A stretch of DNA of 18,505 bases from Acidimicrobiaceae bacterium (GTDB taxonomy: Bacteria > Actinomycetota > Acidimicrobiia > Acidimicrobiales > Bog-793), in contig DAHUZG010000223.1 of NCBI GenBank assembly GCA_027306715.1, forward strand, positions 1 to 18,505, written 5' to 3'. A program made the position numbers and the translations under genes. The stretch's first letter is position 1, and each line of letters starts with the position of its first letter. The notes below the pieces were generated by a model. It saw nothing but the letters and a program-made list of their open reading frames with translations, had not been told where the DNA came from and did not search any database. Positions 1 to 6,614 of this stretch are shown here, one piece after another.

Positions 1-60
1 GCCGCCCCCGCCGGTGCCGCCCCGACCGGTGCCGCCCCGACCGGTGCCGCCCCGACCGGC
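1..60. repeat. 15-bp tandem repeat, four copies
   Basis: Four adjacent 15-nt units occupy 1-15, 16-30, 31-45 and 46-60. Units 2 and 3 are identical (GCCGCCCCGACCGGT). Unit 1 has one change and unit 4 ends in C instead of T. Read in the upstream gene's frame, each unit is the pentapeptide AAP(A/T)G. The array may continue to the left of the window. Confidence 0.9.
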
Positions 61-105
61 GGCGCGCTCGACGTCCGCGTGGAGGTCGATCCGCTGGCGG
101 TATGA
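1..105 (+). CDS. C-terminal end of an unidentified upstream gene (5' truncated by the window)
   Basis: An open frame enters from the left edge and stops at TGA 103-105. It gives 34 residues: four AAP(A/T)G pentapeptide repeats, then a charged end, GGALDVRVEVDPLAV. The repeats correspond to a 15-nt DNA unit in four tandem copies. The stop overlaps the ATG of the next gene as ATGA, the usual sign of a translationally coupled pair, which is the main reason to believe the frame is coding. I do not recognise the protein from so short a tail. An Ala/Pro/Thr-rich stretch is common as a linker in exported or membrane-anchored actinobacterial proteins, but that is only suggestive. The low-complexity composition means chance openness cannot be excluded. 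Confidence 0.45.
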   Translation, partial: AAPAGAAPTGAAPTGAAPTGGALDVRVEVDPLAV

Positions 106-710
106 CCCCGCCGGCTCCCGCCGCTACCGTCGGCCGCATGCGCCCCGGTTCCGCCCCGCGCCGTCGCCGAAGGTTGCGAGGGCAGCGCCGGCGCCGCCTC
201 GCCGTGCTGCCGCTGGCCGCGGCGGCGGGCGTCGCTGCCACCCTCTCCGCCTGCGGAGGGACCTCCGCCGTGCAGGCGCGGCTGACGCCGGCAGAGGTGA
301 TGACCGTCGACGCCGCCAGCCGCACGGTCGATCTGCACCTCGTGGCCGCCGAGACGAGCGGCTACGGCGGGTTCAACTTCGACGGCTACTCCAACGGGTC
401 GCTCACCGTGCGCGTGCCGAGCGGATGGACGGTGGTCGTCACCTGTCACAACGCCTCGACGGTGCTCACGCACTCCTGCGCCGTGCTCGACGACGTGCCG
501 ATCGCCCCCGCCGGAGGGCCGCTGGCCTTCCCCGGCGCCTCGACCCCTGACCCGGTGAACGGCATCGGCTGCGGCACGACGGACGTGTTCAGCTTCGTCA
601 CCTCGGTGGCCGGCCGCTACCGCATCGCCTGCCTGGTGAGCGGCCACGAGGCCGACGGGATGTGGGACTGGCTCGTCGTCACCGGCGGCGGAGCGCCCTC
701 CCTGTCCTGA
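102..710 (+). CDS. Sulfocyanin-like blue copper lipoprotein
   Basis: 202 residues, probably a lipid-anchored electron carrier on the outer face of the membrane. Residues 20-32 are Arg-rich, 33-47 are hydrophobic, and LSAC at 48-51 is a textbook lipobox with lipidated Cys51. The rest is a single cupredoxin domain. FNFDGYSNGSLTVRVPSGWT resembles the opening strands of sulfocyanins. The type-1 copper ligands are all visible: His124 (in LTHS), then Cys177, His182 and Met187 with the C-x4-H-x4-M spacing typical of sulfocyanin. Extra cysteines (in VTCHN, THSC and GIGCG) could form a disulfide. ATG 102 overlaps the previous stop; GGAGG at 81-85 is rather far upstream, and ATG 138 is an alternative start. 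Sulfocyanins carry electrons to terminal oxidases in acidophiles; a respiratory role here is inference, since no oxidase gene is in view. Confidence 0.85.
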   Translation: MTPPAPAATVGRMRPGSAPRRRRRLRGQRRRRLAVLPLAAAAGVAATLSACGGTSAVQARLTPAEVMTVDAASRTVDLHLVAAETSGYGGFNFDGYSNGSLTVRVPSGWTVVVTCHNASTVLTHSCAVLDDVPIAPAGGPLAFPGASTPDPVNGIGCGTTDVFSFVTSVAGRYRIACLVSGHEADGMWDWLVVTGGGAPSLS

Positions 711-745
711 GCAGCACCCCTGGCGGCCGCCCGGTCGCCGGCTGC

Positions 746-751
746 TATCCT
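746..751 (+). promoter_or_regulatory. Possible -10 box of the rpsO promoter
   Basis: TATCCT fits the actinobacterial TANNNT -10 consensus and lies in the only non-coding gap before rpsO. No convincing -35 hexamer is seen 16-19 nt upstream. If used, it gives an rpsO leader of roughly 100 nt. Confidence 0.35.
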
Positions 752-844
752 GCTGCTGTCGGCCCCGGCCGACCCGGAGGCGCAGCCGCGTCCCCGGCCG
801 TTGCCCGCGTGCCGGTGAGACCAGCCACGGACGATCACGAACCA

Positions 845-859
845 CGAAGGCTCGCTTCG
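845..859 (+). promoter_or_regulatory. Hairpin covering the rpsO ribosome-binding site
   Basis: CGAAG (845-849), loop GCTCG and CTTCG (855-859) form a perfect 5-bp stem ending 3 nt before the rpsO ATG. The only Shine-Dalgarno-like sequence, GAAGG at 846-850, is mostly inside the stem. Ribosomal protein S15 represses its own mRNA in several bacteria through leader structures, so this could be an autoregulatory element. That role is inferred. Confidence 0.4.
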
Positions 860-862
860 ACC

Positions 863-1120
863 ATGCCCGACAAGACGGCGGCGATCGCCGAGTACCGGCT
901 GCACGAGAGCGACACCGGCTCGCCAGAGGTACAGGTGGCGATCCTCACGCAGCGGATCAACCACCTCACCGAGCACCTGCGCTCTCACAAGGGTGATCAC
1001 CACACCCGGCGCGGCCTGATGAAGCTGATCGGGCATCGCCGGCGGCTGCTCGACTACGTGCGGTCGAACGACGTCGAGCGCTACCGCTCGTTGATCGGCC
1101 GCCTCGGGATCCGCCGCTGA
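863..1120 (+). CDS. rpsO: Small ribosomal subunit protein S15 (uS15)
   Basis: 85 residues, close to the family's usual 88-89. S15 binds 16S rRNA in the central domain and nucleates assembly of the 30S platform. The diagnostic helices are clear: DTGSPEVQVAILTQRINHLT (residues 17-36), the loop HKGDHHTRRGL with the conserved His/Asp rRNA contacts, and the C-terminal RRRLLDYVRSNDVERYRSLI followed by GRLGIRR. ATG 863 was chosen because it gives MPDKTAAIAEY, the expected N-terminus; the frame is open further upstream but that part shows no homology. The gene lies 245 nt upstream of pnp, the common bacterial order. A possible self-regulatory hairpin covers the ribosome-binding site. Confidence 0.97.
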   Translation: MPDKTAAIAEYRLHESDTGSPEVQVAILTQRINHLTEHLRSHKGDHHTRRGLMKLIGHRRRLLDYVRSNDVERYRSLIGRLGIRR

Positions 1121-1306
1121 CGGCCTGAACCCGGCGCTCGTCGCGGCACGGCCGCCACGTCGCCGGCAACGGCGGGCAGCCCAGCGCCGGGCCGCCGCTC
1201 CGCCACGCCGAGGCGCACCGACAACCAGCCGGCGCCCGTGCCCGCAAGGACCAGCTGCCAGTCGCCGGGCCCCCGACCTGCTGCGGGAGCTCGACGACTG
1301 GGAACT

Positions 1307-1346
1307 GGTCACCGGCGCGATGCGCCGGTCACCGGCGCCATGCGCC
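1307..1346 (+). repeat. 20-bp tandem duplication forming a strong hairpin in the pnp leader
   Basis: Two adjacent 20-nt units, 1307-1326 and 1327-1346, differ at a single base (G or C before ATGCGCC). ACCGGCGC (1311-1318) and GCGCCGGT (1322-1329) pair as a perfect 8-bp stem with loop GAT. A C-C mismatch and three more pairs (1307-1309 with 1331-1333) extend it. The structure ends about 20 nt before the pnp Shine-Dalgarno. The pnp leader of E. coli carries a hairpin cut by RNase III and used for PNPase autoregulation; a similar role here is inference. It could instead attenuate read-through from rpsO. Confidence 0.65.
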
Positions 1347-1365
1347 GACGACCAGAAGGAGACAC

Positions 1366-3828
1366 ATGGCTGAGGCCATCACCGTGTCGGGCCCGATCAG
1401 CGGGACCGACCGCACCCTGTCGTTCGAGACGGGGAAGCTCGCCCAGCAGGCCGACGGCGCCGTGCTGGCGCGTATCGGCGACACGATCGTGCTCGTCACC
1501 GCCACCGCCGCCCGCAAGGTGCGCGAGGGGCAGGACTTCTTCCCGCTCACCGTCGACATCGAGGAGCGGATGTACGCCGCCGGCAAGATCCCCGGCTCGT
1601 TCTTCCGCCGGGAGGGCCGCGCCACCGACCAGGCGACGCTCACCGCGCGGCTCATCGACCGCCCGCTCAGGCCCGCCTTCCCCGACGGCTTCCGCAACGA
1701 GATCCACGTCGTCGGCACGATCCTCGGCGCCGACCAGGCCAACCCCCACGACGTCGTCGCCATCAACGGCGCCTCGGCGGCGCTCATGATCTCGGGGATC
1801 CCCTTCGACGGTCCGATCGGGGCGGTGCGCCTGGCGTACTCGACCGACGGCCGGTGGATGGCGCACCCGAGCTACCAGGAGGGTGACGACTCGACCTTCG
1901 AGCTCGTCGTCGCCGGCCGCGAGGTCGCCGGTCAGAGCAACTCCGGCGAGGCCGACGTGGCGATCATGATGGTCGAGGCCGGCGGGACCGAGGACGCCTG
2001 GCAGTACTACGAGCAAGGCGCCCCGAAGGTCACCGAGGAGGTGATCGCCGAGGGCCTCGAATCCGCCAAGACCTGGATCCGTGAGTCGATCGCCCTGCAG
2101 CGCCAGCTCGTCGAGCGCGCCGGGGCCAAGCCGGCGATCTCCTACGAGCTCGTCCTCGACTACGACGACGAGGTCTACGGGCGCGTCGTCGCCGTCGGAG
2201 CCGACAGCCTTGCCAAGGCGAACGCCATCACCGCCAAGTCCGAGCGCAACGCCGCCCTCGACGCCGCCGGGGCCGAGATCCTCGCCACCCTCGCCGGCGA
2301 GCTCACCGGGCGTGAGCGTGAGATCAAGGCGGCGGTGCGGGCGTGCACGAAGAAGATCGTGCGCCGGCGCATCGTCGAGGAAGGCGTGCGGATCGACGGC
2401 CGCGGCCCGACCGACATCCGGCCGCTGTCGGCTGAGATCGGCTTGCTCCCGACAGCCCACGGCTCGGGCCTGTTCCAGCGCGGCGACACCCAGGTGCTCT
2501 CGGTCGCCACCCTCGGCATGCCGCGGATGAGCCAGATGCTCGACACGATCGGCGTCGACGACACCAAGCGCTACATCCACCACTACAACTTCCCCCCCTT
2601 CTCGACAGGCGAGACCGGCTTCATGCGCGGCCCGAAGCGGCGCGAGATCGGCCACGGCCTGCTCGCCGAGCGGGCGTTGCTGCCGGTCGTGCCGAGCGAG
2701 GAGGAGTTCCCCTACACCCTCCGTGTCGTCTCCGACGTGCTCTCCTCGAACGGCTCGACGTCGATGGCCTCGGTCTGCGGCTCGACGCTGTCGCTGATGG
2801 ACGCCGGCGTGCCGATCAAGGCTCCCGTCGGCGGGATCGCCATGGGCCTTGTCTACGCCGAGGGCAAGTACACGACGCTGACCGACATCCTCGGCGCCGC
2901 GGACGCCTTCGGCGACATGGACTTCAAGGTCGCCGGGACGCGTGACTTCGTCACTGCGCTGCAGCTCGACACGAAGATCGACGGGATCCCTCGCGAGGTC
3001 CTCGCCGAGGCCCTGCTGCAGGCTCGCGACGCCCGCAACACGATCCTCGACGTGATCGCCGGGGCGATCGCCGAACCGGCGGCGAGCGTCAAGGCCAACG
3101 CCCCGAAGATCGTCAGCTTCGAGATCCCGATCGACAAGATCGGCGAGGTCATCGGCCCGAAGGGCAAGGTGATCAATGCCTTGCAGCAGGAGACCGGGGC
3201 CGACATCGCCGTCGACGACGACGGCATGGTCGGCAGGGTGACGATCGGTGCCAAGGAGTCCTCGGCCGTCGACGAGGCGCGCCGGCGAATCGAGCTGATC
3301 CTCGACCCGCCGTCGGCAGAGGTCGGCGCCAGCTATCGCGGCAAGGTCGTCAACGTCACGAAGTTCGGTGCCTTTGTCAACATCCTCCCCGGGCGCGACG
3401 GCCTGCTCCACATCTCGCGCCTCGGCGGTGGCCGCCGCGTCGAGCGGGTCGAGGACGTGCTCAACCTCGGCGACGACGTCGAGGTGCTCGTCCAGGACAT
3501 CGACCCGCAGGGAAAGATCTCGCTCGCCCTGATCGGCGAGGACGGCCAGCCGGTCGGCGGGTCGCCCTCCTCCCGTGAGGGCGCCGCCGACCCGGGTCCC
3601 TCCTCCTCGGCGCCCGCACGCAACGGCGCTCCGCAAGAGCTCGCCTCGGCGCCCACCGGCGGCGGGGCGCGCCGTGTCAGCTTCGAGGACGAGTTCGCCG
3701 GCCAGCTCGAGGCCGACTTCGGCGAGCTCGGCCCGGGTGAGAGCGCCGCTCCGTCCCCGGGTGGCCGCCCGAGCGGCGGCGGCGGGCGCAGCGGCGGCGG
3801 TCCGCGCCGGCGCGGGCCCCGCCGCTGA
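1366..3828 (+). CDS. pnp: Polyribonucleotide nucleotidyltransferase (PNPase)
   Basis: 820 residues. PNPase degrades RNA 3'-5' with phosphate, releasing nucleoside diphosphates, and can add tails. Visible domains are RNase PH core 1 (about 15-145), a helical linker, RNase PH core 2 (about 344-560), a KH domain (about 581-645, with IGEVIGPKGKVI), an S1 domain (about 653-725, with KFGAFVNILPGRDGLLHISR), and a tail to 820. Core 2 has the signature FPPFSTGETG and GDMDFKVAG; Asp513, Asp519 and Lys521 align with the E. coli catalytic Asp486, Asp492 and Lys494. The last 95 residues are low complexity, ending in Gly/Arg-rich repeats (GGRPSGGGGRSGGGPRRRG), probably an extra RNA-binding tail. Start ATG 1366 has GAAGGAG at 1355-1361. 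The stop is within 100 nt of the M16 gene, implying one transcript. Confidence 0.98.
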   Translation: MAEAITVSGPISGTDRTLSFETGKLAQQADGAVLARIGDTIVLVTATAARKVREGQDFFPLTVDIEERMYAAGKIPGSFFRREGRATDQATLTARLIDRPLRPAFPDGFRNEIHVVGTILGADQANPHDVVAINGASAALMISGIPFDGPIGAVRLAYSTDGRWMAHPSYQEGDDSTFELVVAGREVAGQSNSGEADVAIMMVEAGGTEDAWQYYEQGAPKVTEEVIAEGLESAKTWIRESIALQRQLVERAGAKPAISYELVLDYDDEVYGRVVAVGADSLAKANAITAKSERNAALDAAGAEILATLAGELTGREREIKAAVRACTKKIVRRRIVEEGVRIDGRGPTDIRPLSAEIGLLPTAHGSGLFQRGDTQVLSVATLGMPRMSQMLDTIGVDDTKRYIHHYNFPPFSTGETGFMRGPKRREIGHGLLAERALLPVVPSEEEFPYTLRVVSDVLSSNGSTSMASVCGSTLSLMDAGVPIKAPVGGIAMGLVYAEGKYTTLTDILGAADAFGDMDFKVAGTRDFVTALQLDTKIDGIPREVLAEALLQARDARNTILDVIAGAIAEPAASVKANAPKIVSFEIPIDKIGEVIGPKGKVINALQQETGADIAVDDDGMVGRVTIGAKESSAVDEARRRIELILDPPSAEVGASYRGKVVNVTKFGAFVNILPGRDGLLHISRLGGGRRVERVEDVLNLGDDVEVLVQDIDPQGKISLALIGEDGQPVGGSPSSREGAADPGPSSSAPARNGAPQELASAPTGGGARRVSFEDEFAGQLEADFGELGPGESAAPSPGGRPSGGGGRSGGGPRRRGPRR

Positions 3829-3923
3829 GCGCGACCCCCTCGGCGCCGGCCGCCCAGCGCGCCGGCGCCGAGACGATACGCGTCACGCGCCTGTCGAGCG
3901 GCATCGACCTCGTCACCGAGGCG

Positions 3924-5120
3924 ATGCCGGGCGTGCGCTCGGCCTGCCTCGGCTTCTGGGTCGGAACCGGCTCGCGCGACGAGTCCGACGCCCAGGCCGG
4001 CATCTCGCACTTCCTCGAGCACCTGTTGTTCAAGGGCACCCCGACGCGCAGCGCCCGGGCGATCGCCGAGGCGATCGACGCCGTCGGCGGCGACATGAAC
4101 GCCTTCACGACCAAGGAGTACACGACCTTCTACGTGCGGGCGCTGGCGAGCGATCTCGAGCTGTCCCTCGGCGTGCTCTGCGACATCCTCCTCGAGCCGG
4201 CGCTGCGGGCCGAGGAGGTCGACTCCGAGCGTCAGGTGATCCTCGAGGAGGTGCTCATGCACCTCGACGAGCCGGCGGACGTCGTGCAGGAGCGCTTCGC
4301 CGAGGCGATGTTCCCGAAGCACCCGCTCGGGCGCGAGGTCCTCGGGCTGCCGGAGGTCATCACGGGCGTCAGCGTGCCCGAGATCCGCGAGTTCTTCGAG
4401 CAGCACTACCGGCCCGGCAACGTCGTGCTGGCGGCTGCCGGCGACGTCGACCACGACGAGATCGCCGCCGCCGCCGACGCCCGCTTCGCCGGCCGGCCGG
4501 CGGGCCGCCCGCCCGAGCGCGAGGCCCCCGGGGGTGACCTCGTCACCCTCGACGTCACCTCACGTGACACCGAGCAGGCGCACCTCGTGATCGGCGTGCG
4601 GGGCCCCGACCGCCGCTCGCCCGAGCGCTTCGCACTCGCCTGCTTGAACCACAGCCTCGGCGGCGGCCTGTCGAGCAGGCTGTTCCAGAAGATCCGCGAG
4701 GAGCGTGGCCTGGCGTACTCGGTGGTCTCGGACCGCTCCGCCTACGCCGACGCCGGCACGCTGGCGGTCTCGGTGGGGACCGCCCCCGAGCGCGTCCAGG
4801 AGGTGCTCGGTCTCGTCGTCGCCGAGCTCGACGATCTCGCTGCACACGGAGTGAAGCAGTCCGAGCTCGACCTCGCCAAGGGGCACCTGCGCGCCGACAT
4901 GGTGCTGAGCCTCGAGGACTCCGGCAGCCGGATGAGCCGCATCGGCGCCAGCCAGCTGCTGCACGGCGACGTGCTCACCGTCGGGGAGATCCTCGACCGG
5001 ATCGAAGCGGTGACCCTCGACGACATCGCCGGCCTCGCCGAGCGCGTGCTCGGGGGGCGGCGGGTGCTCGCCGTCGTCGGGCCGTTCAGCGCCGAGGAGT
5101 TCGCCGGGGCGATTGTCTGA
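3924..5120 (+). CDS. M16 family zinc metallopeptidase (mitochondrial processing peptidase-like)
   Basis: 398 residues from ATG 3924. The inverted zincin motif is intact: His29-Phe-Leu-Glu32-His33, with Glu109 in ERQVILEEV as the third zinc ligand at the family spacing. FLEHLLFKGT, GGDMNAFTTKEYT and the C-terminal-half GGGLSSRLFQKIREERGLAYSV region are typical of bacterial homologues of the processing peptidase beta subunit encoded next to pnp. Substrates are unknown. The start is doubtful. The frame is open from 3825 to 3923 and encodes IRVTRLSSGIDLVTE, the conserved first strand of M16 proteins, but that stretch has no ATG, GTG or TTG. CTG 3825 overlaps the pnp stop as CTGA and would restore a full-length protein of about 431 residues. 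The gene converges with the next one, 18 nt away. Confidence 0.95.
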   Translation: MPGVRSACLGFWVGTGSRDESDAQAGISHFLEHLLFKGTPTRSARAIAEAIDAVGGDMNAFTTKEYTTFYVRALASDLELSLGVLCDILLEPALRAEEVDSERQVILEEVLMHLDEPADVVQERFAEAMFPKHPLGREVLGLPEVITGVSVPEIREFFEQHYRPGNVVLAAAGDVDHDEIAAAADARFAGRPAGRPPEREAPGGDLVTLDVTSRDTEQAHLVIGVRGPDRRSPERFALACLNHSLGGGLSSRLFQKIREERGLAYSVVSDRSAYADAGTLAVSVGTAPERVQEVLGLVVAELDDLAAHGVKQSELDLAKGHLRADMVLSLEDSGSRMSRIGASQLLHGDVLTVGEILDRIEAVTLDDIAGLAERVLGGRRVLAVVGPFSAEEFAGAIV

Positions 5121-5142
5121 CGCCGCTCGGCGCTGCGGTCAG
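5117..5142. terminator. Bidirectional hairpin between convergent genes
   Basis: CTGAC (5117-5121) plus CGC (5124-5126) pair with GCG (5135-5137) plus GTCAG (5138-5142): eight pairs with a 2-nt bulge and an 8-nt loop. The hairpin includes the stop codons of both converging genes (TGA at 5118-5120 and, on the other strand, TGA at 5139-5141). No U-tract is seen, as is frequent in high-GC actinobacteria. Confidence 0.5.
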
Positions 5143-6614
5143 GAATCGAAGCCGAGCCCGAGCCGGTCGAGGGTGCGCAGCCAGGCGTTGCGCTTGCCCT
5201 CGCGGGCATCGGCTCGGGCGAGCGAGCGGCGGGTGAGCGCCACGGCCGCCGAGCGCATCGGCTCGGGCGGGAACGGGAGCGGCCTTCTCCGCACGAGCTC
5301 GAGGCCGGTCCGCTCGCTCGTGATGCCGAAGGTGAGATCGACGAGGACGTCGGCGGCGAAGCGGGAAGCGCCGACGCCGAGCCCGGTGAAGCCGGCGGCG
5401 TAGGCGGCGCGGCCGCCCGCAGCGTTGCCGAAGAAGGCGCAGAAGCGCGAGCAGGTGTCGATCGCTCCGCCCCAGGCGTGGGTGAGGCGGGTGCCGCTCA
5501 GCTGCGGGAAGGTGGCGACGAGGTGATCGGCGAGCAGCTCGAAGCTGGCAGGGCGGCGCTCGAAGCGGGAGTCGATGCCGTTGTTGAAGTAGTAGACGGC
5601 GTCGTAGCCGCCGAACAGCACCCGGTCGTCGGGGGTGAGGCGGTAGTAGTGGAACTGGTTGCCGGCGTCGGCGAGCCCCTCGCGTCCACGCCACCCGAGC
5701 GACGCCCGCAGATCGGAGCCGAGCGGCTCGGTGGCGATCACGTAGTCCCAGACCGGCAGCACTCGGCGGCGGACACGGCGGACGAGGGGCGGGAAGGCGC
5801 TCGTCGCCAGCGCCACATGGTCGGCGCGCACCTTTCCGGCCGGAGTGCGCAGCTCGACCCCCCGCGGTCTTGAGGCGGACAGCTCGAGGACCGGCGTCGC
5901 CTCGTGGAGGGCACCGCCGCGACGCTCGATGGCGCCGGCCAGCCCCCAGCACAGCCGCGCCGGGTCGACGAGCAGCGTCGTGTCGGGGCGGGCCACCCCG
6001 CCGAGGTAGCCCGGCGAGTGGACGCGGGCGCGCACCTGCTCGGCGTCGAGCAGCTCGACGCGCTCGCCGCAGCGGCGGGCGAGCCGGGCCAGATCCTCGA
6101 GCCCGGCGAGCTGCCAGTGCGCCGTGGCGACCTCGAGCGTGCCGCCGTGCTCGAGGCCGCAGTCGATCCCCTCGGCGGCGATCGTCCCCGCCGCCGCTGC
6201 GAGGTTCTCCCGGCCGAGGCGGCAGAGCTGCTCAAGCTCGCCGGGGAAGTGGCGGGCGCCGTTGGCGAGGCCGTGGGTGAGGCTGGCGTCGGCGAAGCCG
6301 CCGTTGCGCCCGCTCGCCGCCGCCGCGATCCGGTCCGCCTCGAGCACGAGCACGCTTGCAGCCTGGCCGCGCTCGAGAGCCCGCAGCGCCGTCCACAGAC
6401 CGGTGAGACCCCCTCCGACGACGGCGAGGTCGACACTCGACTCGCCGCGCAACGCCGGACGCGCCGCCGGGCGCGCCGCGTTGTCGAGCCAGAGCGGTAC
6501 CGGCGAAGCGCCGTCCAGCGCCGGCGGGGGCGGTATCCGGCGGTCAGCGCCGCGCCCGCTCAGGAGAGGTCGATGACGGCGGTCCGCACGTCGGTCATGT
6601 CCATCAGCGTCCAT
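5139..6614 (-). CDS. FAD-dependent oxidoreductase, DAO / PuuB-like amine oxidase family
   Basis: 491 residues from ATG 6614. A Rossmann FAD-binding strand with GGGLTG at 67-72 follows VDLAVV, and LEADRIAAAASGRNGGF is the second part of the FAD signature in D-amino-acid-oxidase-fold enzymes. The C-terminal YAAGFTGLGVGASRFAADVL completes the FAD site. Overall it resembles gamma-glutamylputrescine oxidase-like proteins, which oxidise an amine with O2 to an aldehyde, ammonia and H2O2. The neighbouring aldehyde dehydrogenase fits as the next step; the true substrate is unknown. The start is uncertain: ATG 6614 overlaps the dehydrogenase by 55 nt and has only a weak G-rich site. Recognisable homology starts near PLWLDN (residue 40). 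CTG 6563 overlaps the upstream stop as CTGA, and a CTG in front of DGASPVP is also possible. It is the last gene of the minus-strand block. Confidence 0.9.
   Translation of the reverse strand: MDADGHDRRADRRHRPLLSGRGADRRIPPPPALDGASPVPLWLDNAARPAARPALRGESSVDLAVVGGGLTGLWTALRALERGQAASVLVLEADRIAAAASGRNGGFADASLTHGLANGARHFPGELEQLCRLGRENLAAAAGTIAAEGIDCGLEHGGTLEVATAHWQLAGLEDLARLARRCGERVELLDAEQVRARVHSPGYLGGVARPDTTLLVDPARLCWGLAGAIERRGGALHEATPVLELSASRPRGVELRTPAGKVRADHVALATSAFPPLVRRVRRRVLPVWDYVIATEPLGSDLRASLGWRGREGLADAGNQFHYYRLTPDDRVLFGGYDAVYYFNNGIDSRFERRPASFELLADHLVATFPQLSGTRLTHAWGGAIDTCSRFCAFFGNAAGGRAAYAAGFTGLGVGASRFAADVLVDLTFGITSERTGLELVRRRPLPFPPEPMRSAAVALTRRSLARADAREGKRNAWLRTLDRLGLGFDS

Noticed and set aside
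1..60. Possible CRISPR or iteron array
   Set aside because: The units are contiguous 15-mers without spacers and read as an in-frame pentapeptide repeat, so a coding microsatellite is the simpler explanation.
1309..3636. 775-codon open frame on the minus strand opposite pnp
   Set aside because: It is antisense to an unmistakable PNPase, its composition (Asp/Arg/Val/Leu/Gly-rich with no motif) is what high-GC codon use produces on the complementary strand, and it has no homology signal.
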